A stretch of DNA of 64,000 nucleotides from Jaapia argillacea MUCL 33604 (taxonomy: Eukaryota > Basidiomycota > Agaricomycetes > Jaapiales > Jaapiaceae), in contig KL197713.1 in the NCBI GenBank assembly GCA_000697665.1, positions 111,817-175,816 of the forward strand, given 5' to 3'. A program made the position numbers and the translations under genes. Under the pieces are notes generated by a model. That model did not search any database. It saw only the letters and a list, made by a program, of their open reading frames with translations, and was not told where the DNA came from. This document shows, in pieces, positions 33,726-45,884 of this stretch. The first letter of the stretch is position 1; every line of letters begins with the position of its first letter.

Positions 33726-36515
33726 ATGTCCACTACGATGGTGGAAACTATAGACGCTCCCATGATGGACTATACTGGCGACAATGACGTTTCGATGCAC
33801 GGAGGTTCAACGCAAGATCAGCCATGGTTCCGCTCCGAGTCCCTCATGGACGATGACGGCCTAATGGTCGACCAAGACATTGACCATGAGAGTGTCGAGG
33901 TGGATATGGAAGCATATGATGCAGAGGGTGTGGAATATGAGATGGTCGATGATCCTGGAGAGGACAGTCATCTGAGTGGCGACGTCGTCGACGTCGAAGT
34001 GTACGATGTCTCACAAGCTCCTTCCCCTAACATGCCCGCTGTTGTAGACCTCGGGTACGCCTCCACGCATGACATTGCCAGGGAGGCCAAAACCCATCAC
34101 CACATCGACGTCGAAGCGAACGTACCTCGGACGCCACCACTAGAGACGCCTTTGGATTCTCACCAGTTCAACTTTGGAGATCAGTCGTTGAATCACGAAC
34201 TGCCGACAGATGACCGACCAGACTCCGCGCCATCCGGCATTCTCGATTTTTCTCAGGCGGAACCTGTCGCACCCACCCGGGAAGGCGCACATACTGTCTC
34301 CCACTCCCCCTCTGAATCACCCCATCCCGTTGCACCTGGAGTGTCTGCTACAGATGGGAGTCATTCCCTCTTACCCTCCACGGAGCTTGCAGGCGCCAAC
34401 GACCAGGCAAAAGAGTCGCAGTCAATCCCCGATTTTGGTCAGAATGGTGGACCATCCGAAGTTGCGACCCAACACTCCTCTGAGCGCGCCACTGAACACC
34501 CCGTACTAGAGGATCACTCGTCCCAGTCTCCGAAGCCTAATGATGTCGGCATTTATCCAGAGGACAATCCAGGTGGCCCAGACCCCCACGAGATTTCGGA
34601 AGGCGTGTATATCGACCCACCCCCGGCTGTCATTTTATCATGGTCATCAAAACCCGACGACCCTGAGATACAGTGCACTCTATTCAATTATCCTCCCTCG
34701 GGCTCTGGCTCGAGGAGTCCGGCGCCAGGTTCCTGTCCCCCAGCAGACGTCGTTCTTCTCCTCCACCAGCGTCCCACTTTATACTACGAGCCGCTGAGCG
34801 TTGTTTTCGAAGCTTTGAGAGAAGTGGAAATGATCACCGACCTACCTTATTTAGAGGAGGGCGAATTGATGATGGACGCGTACGATCTACGACTCTCCAT
34901 TTCCGAGGTGTGTATACAACCCTGGTTGCGGCGGTCGTGCAAGACTGACACCGGGTTCTCTCAGGATAACGTTTACAGTCGTGAAGTTACTTTGCATGAT
35001 CTCAATATCCTACATGATGGGTCTGGTTTCTCCGGACCTTTGCGACTCAGACTTGTCTGTACGACACCAAGGTTCATCGTTCGCTACCATGAAATTCAAG
35101 ATCAAGTCGCTCGGTTGAATTTGGTAGGCAGCGGAGAAGGCCTTGTTCCACGTCAAGAAGAAGTTCCCGAGACAGGTGTGTGTCCTCCTACTCATCAGTT
35201 GGTAATCCCTGATCCATCTCCGTCGTCTTTTAGGGGAAGTGGACGATAACGTCCCAACCGAAGAGACTCAACCCACTGAACCTGAATTCTCTGCCCCGCC
35301 AGATCCGGACTTCGAAAACCAGGAAGACAAACAAGATGACGAGAAGATATATGAGCATGCGGCAGCTGAAGACGACGGTTCCCGTCGTTCCGAACATGGA
35401 AATAGCGGTGACGAAGATCACGAAGAACGGGGTACAGTACCTGAATATGAGAACGATGTCGCACACCCAGACGACGATTTCGCTGATGAAGATAACTTAC
35501 GCCCTAGTCTTGACTCGGACGTGGTACACGATTCATCCGGAGCGGACAATGAGGAGTACACCGAATACCAAGATTATGAAGCCCCTCGAGAAGATGACGA
35601 AGACGACTTTGGGGAAGATCTCCCTGAAGAACTCGGTGGCTTCGGCGGCGATGTTGACGATCAGCCTCCTGAGCATGGCGATGTAGCAAAGGTTGATGAT
35701 CCCACCGAAGACAAGCTTCCAGAATCTGTGTCTGCGGCAGTGGATGAAGTAGAGCTCAGCGCGGGACCCGACAACCTACATCAAACCGCATCGTCGGATG
35801 GTCTATTCGAAGATGAACATTCGTTTGATACTCCAGGTTCGTCCCGCCATTTCGCCTCTTCCATCACACACACAGACATCCTTATGGTACCGCCTCCAGT
35901 AGAATTTGACCCCCACGATACTACTGAAGAAGGGGTAGCAGCTAGTAGTGCGGATTTCACAAACCCACAACTGACAGCGATCTACGAAAGTAAGCTTCGC
36001 CGTGGGTAGTCCTTTTGATCGTGGCTCATCCCTAATTTTGACACTCTCAGGTAACCATCTCAATTTGATAGAAAAGGAGTCCTTCGACGAGACACCCTCA
36101 AACGAGGCTGAAGCTGTGGATGACGATACTGATCGTGGTAAGTCCTTGGTGAACCCCTGTTGGGATGTTCTTAACTTTTGCACCCACAGATTCTGCCGCT
36201 AAACTTACAGCGTATGAGGATGGTGATGAACCCCAATTAGAAGATTTCGACGAACAAGATGATTGGGCCGAGGACACCTTAGACGATGAAGACGACACTC
36301 TTCGCAATCCCGAGCCTGATGCGACGTCGGCTCATAGCTCTCACACATTATCGAGCAAAACATCTAAGAGAAGTTTTGACCAGGTGGATCTGAATGACGA
36401 GCCTGACAATGACGACGTGTCACCACCCAGTTCTCCAGGTATGTGCGCATTGCTGGTTCCCTCCGCCTCTTGCTGATCGCCTTCATCAGACCCGAAGCGA
36501 CTGCGCAAGCTCTAG
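33726..36515 (+). CDS. Unrecognised large acidic protein, probably nuclear
   Basis: Six or seven exons give a protein of about 850 residues. The N-terminal third is rich in Asp, Glu and Met. A central block (about residues 290-480) is more ordered, with PPAVILSWSSKPDDPEIQC, VVLLLHQRPTLYYEPLSVVF and LRLRLVCTTPRFIVRYHEI. The C-terminal half is again extremely acidic (EDDEDDFGEDLPEELGG). It ends in a short basic DPKRLRKL that looks like a nuclear localisation signal. The 57-nt piece 34908-34964 (GTGTGT...TCTCAG) has intron signals but is divisible by three and stop-free, so both spliced and retained forms could be made. I cannot name the family. Histone chaperone-like or transcription-linked roles are only suggested by the acidity. 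Confidence 0.7.
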
Positions 36516-36994
36516 GGTCTTGCTCTCGCGAAGTCGAGCCCGACCTTGAATACCAACGCCGTCTGCTTTCATTCCCTCACAGCCACATTCGACTCCGCCC
36601 CCATGTTCCACCACAGGCATTTCTCACCATCGCTTCTCCTCCACCACCCAGGATCTTTCTATTTATGTGACATTGGCCCACTAAATGACGGGCAAGGCTA
36701 AGTATTCTTTCTTTTTTCTTCCCTTCAGCTAACATATTCATATTGGTCGCTTTATGCCCTCTTTCATCCTCCCCAACGATATTGTGTCGGTTCCTTCCAC
36801 TGTGCACTGAATTTTTTCTAGCTCGCAAAATTCCGTCCCATGACGCTTCCAGGTGCCGAGAAAGTGTAGCCGTGAGAGGAGGAACATCACATTGATCGCT
36901 TTGGAATATTTTAGCTTGTTGTAATGAACTTCATTGCCCATTACCCATGATTTTTGCCATCCCCGAAACGAGATCTCCATCCAAGCCCTTCTTG
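36516..36994. other. Intergenic: 3' region of the acidic-protein gene
   Basis: About 480 bp with pyrimidine-rich patches and no supported coding frame. It ends at the MITE-like element that begins at 36995. Confidence 0.4.
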
Positions 36995-37437
36995 CACCTT
37001 AAGCAAGGTCGGGTGTGTCGCCGTAGCATAGACGGAATTAAGATATGTATCATTGCCTCGATAAGTCGTTAGCGGTGGGGTGGCCACAAAGCCGACATCA
37101 AAGTATGAGCGAGTCCATGACTTTGCGAAGAAATCAAAGGGGAATCACAAATCCTAATTTCGGGAGGCTAACCCAGATTTAGAGTATGAGAATTGGATCA
37201 GTGATCAGTACAAATGCTGCGACAAGGCGACAAAATTTTAACGAAACTCTCGCCGCACAAGTAAACTTTGAGGTGGGCACCTACTTTTCCTTTGTGTTGG
37301 GAGCAAAGTCTCGCTAGCGGTGGGACAGCGACAAAGCCGACGTCAAAGTATGAGCAAGTCGATAACAAGGCAATGACATGTATTTTGTTCTGTCTATGCT
37401 ACGGCGACACACCTGACCTGACCTGGTCTATAAGGTG
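36995..37437. mobile_element. MITE-like element, ~443 bp, CACCTTA termini
   Basis: A 28-nt inverted repeat with one mismatch lies at 37006-37033 and 37392-37419 (core GTGTGTCGCCGTAGCATAGAC). Outside it the similarity continues to terminal CACCTTA (36995) and TAAGGTG (37437), and TTG flanks both ends, a possible 3-bp target duplication. Inside, a ~43-nt segment (TAGCGGTGGG...CAAAGCCGAC...TCAAAGTATGAGC) occurs twice in the same orientation, near 37070-37112 and 37315-37357. There is no coding capacity. CAC-type ends with a 3-bp duplication recall CACTA-like elements, but this is tentative. It lies just upstream of RPC82. Confidence 0.65.
37070..37357. repeat. Internal direct repeat pair within the MITE
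   Basis: Copies near 37070-37112 and 37315-37357 share AGCGGTGGG, a run of CACAAAGCCGACAT/GACAAAGCCGACGT, and TCAAAGTATGAGC. They differ at a few positions, including A/G differences that look like transitions. The copies face the same way although the outer termini are inverted. Confidence 0.65.
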
Positions 37438-37617
37438 TTGTACGCTGTTCTTTGGGCTACGATGCGGCGTTGAAGTTTGAAGAAAATATTCACACGCTCA
37501 ATCGATTTCACGCTGCACAGCGGACATGACTGGGATCTGTCCAAACAAGTTCCACTGCAACGATTTATACCCGAACCCCCGCAAACATACTGCCAACTTA
37601 TACACAGTCCGCCGCTC

Positions 37618-39787
37618 ATGGCGGACGCTGATACTGCTCGACTCTGTGTACAAATTGTGCATACGCATTTTGGGCCGTTGACCGCGGTAAGTACTTTGAT
37701 CCCAACCACCTCTGCACTTTCCTCATTCACAGTTCTGAATTCAGAAAATAGTCTCGCTGTTACTTACCCGCGGTCGTCTGAACTTGTCTCAACTGGTGCG
37801 CTTCTCATCACTCAAACCTCGGAGCGTCCGAGCAGCCATAATCGCCTTGGTACAACACAATATCCTCTGGCATGCTCAGACGGAAGAGGAGGGAGAGGTA
37901 CTCGAAGTCAATGTAGACGAATGCTTGATGAGGTTAAGATTTGGCCGATTCGTGTGGCAAGCCGATCAGCTGTTTGGGAAGGCGGTGCGCTTTGGTGGAT
38001 GAATCTGACTGTCTGATGGTAATTCATTTCTTCAACAGGCTGCACAAATTGTTCAACTAATCTTAGACAACGGCAAGCTTCGTCCGCCAGACATCATCTC
38101 TCACTGTTCTTCATACGATCCCAAGGGTAGTACAGTCAAGTGTGATGCGTTACTAGCGGGAGGCGTTCAACTGAAATATTCTGCAGCCGCCAGCAGCTAC
38201 TCCCAAGCTCTTTTTAAACTAGTATCTTCCTCCTATCTCAAGCCTTCCACTATCCTCGCCCACCAGTCTCCTCGCGATAAGCGCATCAAGTATGAGGCAG
38301 AAGAGAGAGCGAAGATCTCGGGCCTTCCCACTGCGAAGGAACTTAGGCAAATGAAAGAAACAGCCGAAGCTCGTCTGAAGCGCGAGGAGCAGGAGGCTGA
38401 GCAAGTAGGGCTGGTGAGACCTTTGTCCTCTCTCAGAATGAGTGGCCATAGTGTAGATCGTTCAGTTTTTATAGAAACGACAAGCCGTCCAGCAAACCGG
38501 TCACAAGTCGTCGACAAAGGTGAGATGAAAATCAAGGCTCGATCTCAAATCTCATTTCTGCCCATCCCAGCGAAAGGCCGTCGACGAAGACGTGGTTGAT
38601 GTACGTGCCGTAACTTCGGAATGTTCTTCACTCTTACCTTGCCTCAGGGTGCCGTCTTCTTTCGCGTCAACTATGAGCGATTTGGGATCCACATTCGAAA
38701 TCAGGTAAGGTCTCTCCCTGATTTCGACACATTCAAATGAATCTAATACGCATCCTAGTTGATTGTGACAGCTGTGAGGGAGCGCTTCAACGATTCTGCC
38801 GCTGCAGTAATGAAGGCAGCCTTAAAAGCCACGGAAAGCAAGCAAATGAATGTATCGGAGCCACGATCAGGTTGGCACCTTTTGAATAGCCCTTTCACAG
38901 TCTCCTAATCGACTTTGTAAGATCCGATTTCTCTAGCCAACATTTCCATGGAGATCCTGGACGACGAAGATCTGACTGCCGGCCTCTACCTTCCTTCCTC
39001 TCAAAAAAAGCCATCCACAATGTCTCTCATTAAAGATTACGTGGGCCTACTGGCGTGTGCAGATAATCCGACTCCTATAGGTCGTGCAACTTCGTTTGTT
39101 TCCTTTGGTGGGTCAAAGGTGCAAGTAGAGTTCGAAATTATCTGCCGACGCTTGCAAAGACGAGTTCTAGAGGCCGTCACTAGAGAGAGGCATGGGGACG
39201 ATGGTGTCCGCATCCTCCGTTTACTTTTGGATTCTGGAAAAATAGACGAGAAACAAGTACGTTCAGTTTAAGAGAATCGCTTCCCACCCTGATCCCACCC
39301 GACCCAGATTTCCAAAATCGCCATGATGGCTGCGAAGGACCTACGACCACTACTGTCGGCTCTCTCCACCGACGCCTTGATCAGCCTTCAAGAAGTCCCG
39401 AGGAGTGCTGATCGCAATCCGACACGAACGTTCTACTTGTGGTATGTCAACTCCTCCTCAATGCTCGTGCACAAAATAGTCATCTCTTCTAGGTACGTCG
39501 ACCTTACGAAGACATACTCCGTATTATTGGGCTACTTGTACAAGACTTTATTCAATATCAGCATGCGTCGTCGAGCGGAGGAGGAGGAGCCCGGCGTTCA
39601 AGCGGTATTGGTGAAGCGAGAGAGAAGTGATGTCAGTCAGGACGAAGGGCTGTTGACAAGAGTGGAGAGGGAGATCCTACAAGAGTGGGAGAGTAAAAGG
39701 GAGAAATCAACGGTGCTAGAGATGCGCGTTGAGGAGGCTGTCTTCATACTCCGGGACCTGGGTGTACTTGGGATCAACGACGATTGA
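37618..39787 (+). CDS. RPC82: DNA-directed RNA polymerase III subunit RPC3
   Basis: The N terminus MADADTARLCVQIVHTHFG begins the first winged-helix domain. It is followed by GRLNLSQLVRFSSLKPRSVR and ALVQHNILWH, then the RPC82 core blocks FGRFVWQADQLFG, FFRVNYERFGIHIRNQ and, later, DLTKTYSVLLGYLYKTLFNI near the end. It finishes EEAVFILRDLGVLGINDD. Multiple winged-helix units with coiled-coil stretches (ELRQMKETAEARLKREEQE) match the family. RPC82 belongs to the RPC82-RPC34-RPC31 subcomplex needed for Pol III initiation at tRNA and 5S genes. About eight introns are present. The MITE ends 180 bp upstream of the start and so sits in the promoter region. Confidence 0.92.
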
Positions 39788-40187
39788 TTTGAATCTGAAT
39801 TCAGAATGTTGGCTTTCGTTTTTCCCGGGCAACACTTCCCCCGCCTCTGCCATTGCACTAGCAGAGAGGGATTATCACGGTTAAATTCCCTACCTTGATA
39901 ATTTCCTGCCATAAATTCACGAAGTGTAATCCATCATCCAATGTTGTCTACATACTTCGCAGACCCTTCACTTGGCTGATTGGACAGTGGATCCGGATAG
40001 ACGTTCGATAAGCTGGCTCTCACGAAGGAATTTACAGGGACAGCCACCCCCTCATGATCACCGCAGGCCACATGCACCGCACAGAACTCGCCTCAAGTCA
40101 TAGCTGTTTTGACCCGCCTCCATCTGGTCCTGACGACCCATTGCCACCCGACCAACTGACGACATCTTACGGCCAAGGATCTTTATC
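39788..40187. other. Intergenic: RPC82 3' region and metallophosphoesterase promoter
   Basis: 400 bp between genes on the same strand. Nothing beyond short low-quality frames is visible. Confidence 0.4.
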
Positions 40188-41345
40188 ATGATGCAGCTAT
40201 TGACCGAGCATCTATCGTCGCGGCGGACTGCTCGACACACACTCAACACTGCGGACATACCATCCAAGCTGACCGCATCTCGTGCAACGGTGTATCTCCA
40301 GTACGACGAGGTTCCCCCGCATCCCGGAGACTGCTGGACTCGCTTCGTGTGCATCTCTGACACCCATTCACACAAATATGTTGTACCTCCCGGAGACGTT
40401 CTGTTGCACTCCGGAGATCTGTGCAGCTATGGCGCACTTGACACTCTTACTCCGACAATGGAGTGGTTGATGACTTTAAGTCATCCAATGAAAATGTATT
40501 TCGCATAACCCACGCTCATGGGGTTGTGGCCCTGACAGTCATCCTTCCCAGAATTATTGCCGGAAATCACGACGTACGCCGATGAAAGGTTGCTTCAACA
40601 TTCTAATACTAATTGTAATAGGGAATCAGCTCTGCTTGGATGAGAAGTTTCGAAAGGGCGGGGGCTACGATTCCAGCTTTGATACACTGCCCGCAGAAGT
40701 GAAGTTGTCTGGTCTGACCCTAAGTCGTTACTCACATCACATATACGGGTTAGGATATTGATTCTGCTCGAGCGCTCGTACGAAGTGAAGCGGTTCGTGC
40801 CGCTGGCATACATTATCTTGAACACGAATCCTTTCAGTTCACAACGCAGAGTGGCAGGCGATGGAAGGTCTTTGGATCACCAGTGGGTTCTTGGCTATGG
40901 AACGGTCACTTGAGCTTACATTAGTTAAGTCAGCGCCACGGTATGCGATAGGGTCGTTTCAATATGACCGTCGGGCTCAGGCGGAAGGTGAGCAATTTAT
41001 GCCAAGGTGCTAGTGGTTATCCGACAGTCTCACCATCAAATGTCTATCCCAGAGATTTACAATCAGATACCCGCGGATACGGAGATCCTGCTCACACACA
41101 CACCTCCATACATGGTCTTGGACAGAACAAAGAGGGGGAAACATGCCGGGTGCGAGTATTTGGAAGATCGCTTAGCACAGTTATCCTCCTGCAGGCTGCA
41201 CGTGTTTGGTCACATCCACGAAGCCTATGGAGCTGCCATTTCCGAAGAGCCTGCGGAGAAAGGAGAGGTAGATATACAGAGAGTCTCAGTTAATGCAGCT
41301 CTAGCCTGGGGAGGACAGCCCGTCATTGTTGATATCATGAATTGA
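40188..41345 (+). CDS. Metallophosphoesterase (calcineurin-like, MPPED-type)
   Basis: The catalytic motifs appear in order: FVCISDTHSH, VLLHSGDLC, IIAGNHD, LLTHTPPYMVLD and HVFGHIHEAYGA. The intron after GNHD is best spliced at GAC|GTACGC...GAATCAG, giving GNHDLCLDEKF, the form seen in MPPED-like enzymes. About five exons yield roughly 310 residues ending GGQPVIVDIMN. All metal-ligand residues (D, H, GD, GNHD, H, GHxH) are present, so an active enzyme is expected. No signal peptide or membrane anchor is evident. Substrate unknown; MPPED-type enzymes are reported to have weak phosphodiesterase activity. Confidence 0.85.
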
Positions 41346-41527
41346 ACACATACATATTTCTTACTCTCATTTCTGTCGTCCGGAGTCCAGCGAGATATTG
41401 AAACTCCGAAAAACGCGACTTGAAGTCTGTGACGTGGCATGTGACATTGTGACACTCTCGGGCGCGCTCACCTTTGGACCTCCTTCGCACTGACTAACTT
41501 GCATCGTTTCCTGCCCTCTGGTTCCCT

Positions 41528-44500
41528 ATGGCCGTGCAATTGAACAAGTCTTCATTTAGCTCACGGCTAAAACTCGTCTACGATGCATGGAATGTGTGTG
41601 CTGTGGCTACTTCAACCGTTTCTAGTGCTTATTTCTTTGCGTTGCGTTGTCCAACATAGAACGCGAGTCAAAACGAGGACTATAGCTCCATTGCAGACGT
41701 AGATGCGCTATTCCTGTCGGCGGGTGACCCAGCGGGTGAAGATGAGCCCATTCGCAAGGGCACTGCCTTCCAGGTGAGTCCTATGTGGTACATTCTTACC
41801 CAGTGCCTCGTCCACTTACGTGCCATCAATGAGGCAGACATGGCTTCTTGGATATGAGTTTCCTTCTACTTTCCTTTTGTTTGAAAGGGACAGGTTGCGG
41901 TTTCTGTGCTCTTCATCGAAAGGTACTGTACATCCTGCTGCTGTGGCTATTACCAGCTCACGTTTTGTGCATAAAGCAAAAATCCTCTCGCAGGTACAAA
42001 ACTACAATACTGTTGTCCCCGTGGAGATCCTCCCCCAGGCCAAAGGCAAAGAAGCCGCAACCGACGCGCTCCCCAAATTTCTTGCCGCTTACTCATCTTG
42101 CAAACGCGTCGGTGCGCTAGTGAAGGAAACGCAGTCAGGAAAACTGATCGATGAGTGGAAAAAAGCTATTTCGGAGTCGGCGTCTAAGCCGGAGCTCGTG
42201 GAGATGGCACCTGCTTTGTCTGCTCTTCTGGCCCCAAAGGACGAGGAAGAACTGGTACGCCGCTATCCTTCGCTTTCTCATGACTTCCATTCTGAATGAG
42301 AGCAGAAAGCCGTTCGGACTGCGGCAAACCTGAGCTCCACCCTTCTAGCTCACCATATCGCTATCAAGCTCGAAACGATATTGGACAAGGAGGCCAAGAT
42401 TTCACATGAACAGTTCGCAGCGCAGATCGAGATGAGGCTTGGTTCCGGGGAGGGCGATAAAGCGAAAGGTCCTGATATGAGGGTGTGGAACAAAGGCCGA
42501 GGGCTAAATGATGTGAGTGCACTCAATTTATGTTGTCCCTGGCCTGACGGGATTCATGAAACCACAGGTCGATTGGCAAGCCACCGAGTTCTGCTATTCA
42601 CCTATAATCCAGTCTCGGGCCACAAAGTCAGGCTTTGACTTGCGCTCGACAGCCGAATCCTCTGATGACGACATCGCACACGAGGGGGTCATTCTCATCT
42701 CGGTTGGCATGCGATATAAAGGTTACTGTGCAAATCTGGGCCGAAGTTTCATTGTGAACCCAACACGGGTTAGCTTGTCTATCTCCCCCCAGTTGTCACT
42801 TGGCTTGATCTGATGCCCCTATAGGAGCAAGAATCCGTCTACAACTTTCTCCTGTTGCTCCAATCAGAATTGTTAGCCCAGATGAAGGATGGAGTGACTG
42901 CTCGTGACGTTTACCAACACGCTGCTTCTTTCGTCAAGGAGAAGAAACCAGAGCTCGAAAGGCATTTCGTGAAGAACGTCGGGTTTGGGGTGAGTTATTC
43001 CAAAATTTTACTGACGGGTTCTCATCTAGTAAATAGATGGGCATGGAATTCCGGGATTCGGCTTACCTTCTTTCTCCCAAAAATGGCCGCATTCTCAAGC
43101 TTGGCATGGTTTTCAATCTCGCCTTGGGCTTTCAAGATCTCGAGGAAGAAGGCGGAAAGAAGTAAGCTGTTCTGGTGCAGATTTCCGACACTATCAATGA
43201 CCCTGGTACAGGTACGCCTTGCATCTCGTCGACACCGTCAAAGTCGATCATGAGAAAGGCTTGCTCCTCACGGACGGAGTGAAGGCCGTCAAGGAAACAT
43301 TATTCTTCCTTAACCCTGCAGAGGATATCAAAGCTCCCGTCAAGGAAGCTAAAAAGGCTCCCAGCAAGCCGATCGTGAACGGATCACCAGTTAAGAACAA
43401 GACGGTCGGCGGCAAGGTGCTGAGGAACAAGACACGCAGTGCTGCGCAAGAGGAGGTTTTACAATCGACTATGGCCAAAATTGCGGAACATCAGCGGGAG
43501 CTACACAACCAACTCCAAGTCGAGGGGTTGGCCAAGTATTCTGAAGGGGCTGGTGGGACGGGTGGAAAAGAGGGAAAGACATGGAAACGGTTCCAGAGTT
43601 ATAAGGGCGAAGCTGCGTTACCCAAGGAAGCCGAGAGCCTCAGAGTGGGTGTCCTTGGAAACCGTACTGTCTCATTTGGTGCTAAAGCTTTAGTAGATTT
43701 TCGTTGACCGCAAGGCTCAAACGGTAATCCTGCCTATTCACGGTTTCGCGGTTCCCTTCCACATCAACACTATCAAGAACGTGAGCAAGAATGACGAGGG
43801 AGAATTCACGTATTTGCGTGTGAACTTCCAGACGCCCGGCCAGCTGGCGGGTAAGAAAGAGGATACTGTGAGTAATGGTACATTGTCGGTGTGTTGTGCT
43901 CGCTCACACAAGACCGTAATATGTTCAGCCATTTGAGGACCCGGACTGCACCTTTATACGTTCGATGACATATCGTTCTGCTGACGGTCATCGGTTCGAT
44001 GCAGTCACGAAGCAGATCACCGATCTGAAGAAGGAGGTCAATAAACGGGAACAGCAGAAGAAGGAGATGGCCGATGTGGTCGAACAAGATACATTGGTGG
44101 AAATGAAGGGGAGGAGACCGACAAAGTTGCCAGAAGTGTTCCTACGACCCGCCCTCGATGGGAAGCGCCTCCCCGGAGAAGTGGAGATCCATCAGAATGG
44201 TCTGCGCTACTTGTCGCCAGTGAGCTCGCAAAAGCTAGGTATGTATTCGTAAATCCGGATCTATGGACGTCCTGAACGCTCATTGCCCGGCAGATATTCT
44301 ATTCAGCAACATCAAGCATCTTTTCTTCCAACCTTGCGAACACGAACTCCTGGTCATCGTTCACATTCATCTGAAAGCACCAATTATGATTGGCAAGCGA
44401 AAGACTTGGGTCAGTGTCCCAAATAGCCGTCGTTTTGACTTATTCATCTTTGTTGTGATCTTAGGACGTCCAATTTTTCCGGGAAGCCTCAGATGTGCAA

Positions 44501-45677
44501 TTCGATGAAACTGGCAATCGTAAGCGAAAATACCGATATGGTGATGAAGACGAAATCGAAATGGAGCAGCAGGAGAGAAAGCGACGTCAAATGTTGAACA
44601 AAGAGTTCAAACTCTTTGCTGAGAAGATTGCGGAGGCTGCTACTGCATCGGTGAGTATTTAATGTATTTGTTGATTTGGTACTAATGCTCTTCCAACAGA
44701 CTGGTGACACTCTTGAACCAGACATACCTTTCAGGGAGCTGTCATTCGAAGGTGTCCCTTTCCGCACAAATGTGCGTCTCCAACCAACCACAGAATGCCT
44801 TGTCTATCTTTCGGATCCTCCCTTTCTCGTTGTGACTCTGGCCGACATCGAGATAGCCTCGCTAGAGCGTGTGCAGTTCGGCCTCAAGCAGTTCGATTTG
44901 GTCCTTATCTTTAAGGACTTTACGAAGGCGCCGCTACACATCAACTCCATTCCCAGTGCTCAGTTAGACGACGTCAAGAACTGGCTTGAGTGAGTAGTTC
45001 GCATACTACAGCCTATAGGCAATCTATTCTGACCCTCTTCACTCAGCTCGGTCGATATCCCGCTGAGCGAGGGTCCCGTGAATTTGAACTGGGGACCCAT
45101 CATGAAAACCATCAATGAAGATCCATATGAGTTCTTCCAACATGGAGGATGGAGTTTCCTTGGTGGTTCCGGTGGTGGAGGCGGAGTATGCTTCGATCTT
45201 TTCTATTGACTATCGCATCTAACTGATTTGTTTTTTCATCACTAGAGTGGAGGGGAAGAGTCATCCGAGTCTGAGTCGGAGTTTGAGGCTGAAGTTGAAG
45301 AATCAGAATCCTTCGATGAGAGTGACGCTGGAAGTGCCTACGGTGATTCTGACGTCAGTGAGGATGATGCCAGTGGTTCTGACTTCGACGACGAGAGCGA
45401 CGGTGGGGTCCTTGTTTACTTCCTTACATTCGCATCCCTAATCTTTGAACAGGGGACGATTGGGACGAGTTGGAGCGGAAAGCTGCGAAATGTGTGTCTA
45501 TATCCACCTTCTGTGACGTCCTATTGATAACTATCATTAACTGTTGCAGCTGATAAGAAGAAGCTGGAGACTGGAAGGGGCCACGATTCAGATGAGTCTG
45601 AAGATGATCGTCCCAAGAAGAAGTCGGCCGCGAAGTCCAATGGGAAGGCCAATGGAAAGGCAAAAGGGAAACGATGA
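41528..45677 (+). CDS. SPT16: FACT complex subunit SPT16 (histone chaperone)
   Basis: About 1,030 residues come from many short-intron exons. The order is that of Spt16. First is the aminopeptidase-like N-terminal domain ([19 protein letters not shown], later [20 protein letters not shown] and VGFGMGMEFRD). Then a basic linker, the dimerisation domain, and the double-PH middle domain ([35 protein letters not shown]). [14 protein letters not shown] and GWSFLGG lead to a glycine run and a very acidic C-terminal tail ([16 protein letters not shown]), ending in a basic patch. Spt16 with Pob3/Nhp6 reorganises nucleosomes during transcription and replication. The tail, the known histone-binding part, is intact. 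The catalytic aminopeptidase residues are not expected in Spt16. Confidence 0.95.
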
Positions 45678-45884
45678 GATGGGGGAACGCCCTGATCCGT
45701 GCATGGGGGATTTTTATTTTCTGGTTACTATGTACTGTTCCCCTTCTGTGTTGCTCTCTATATCTGCCGTGCACATGTTATTTTCACTCGGAGCCGCTTA
45801 ATGTTTTGGAATTGATGCGTCTTGGAGTAGCATTGCAGTCTTCAGTTGTTCCGCACGTGAGACCCTGCGACGCGCACATTTACC

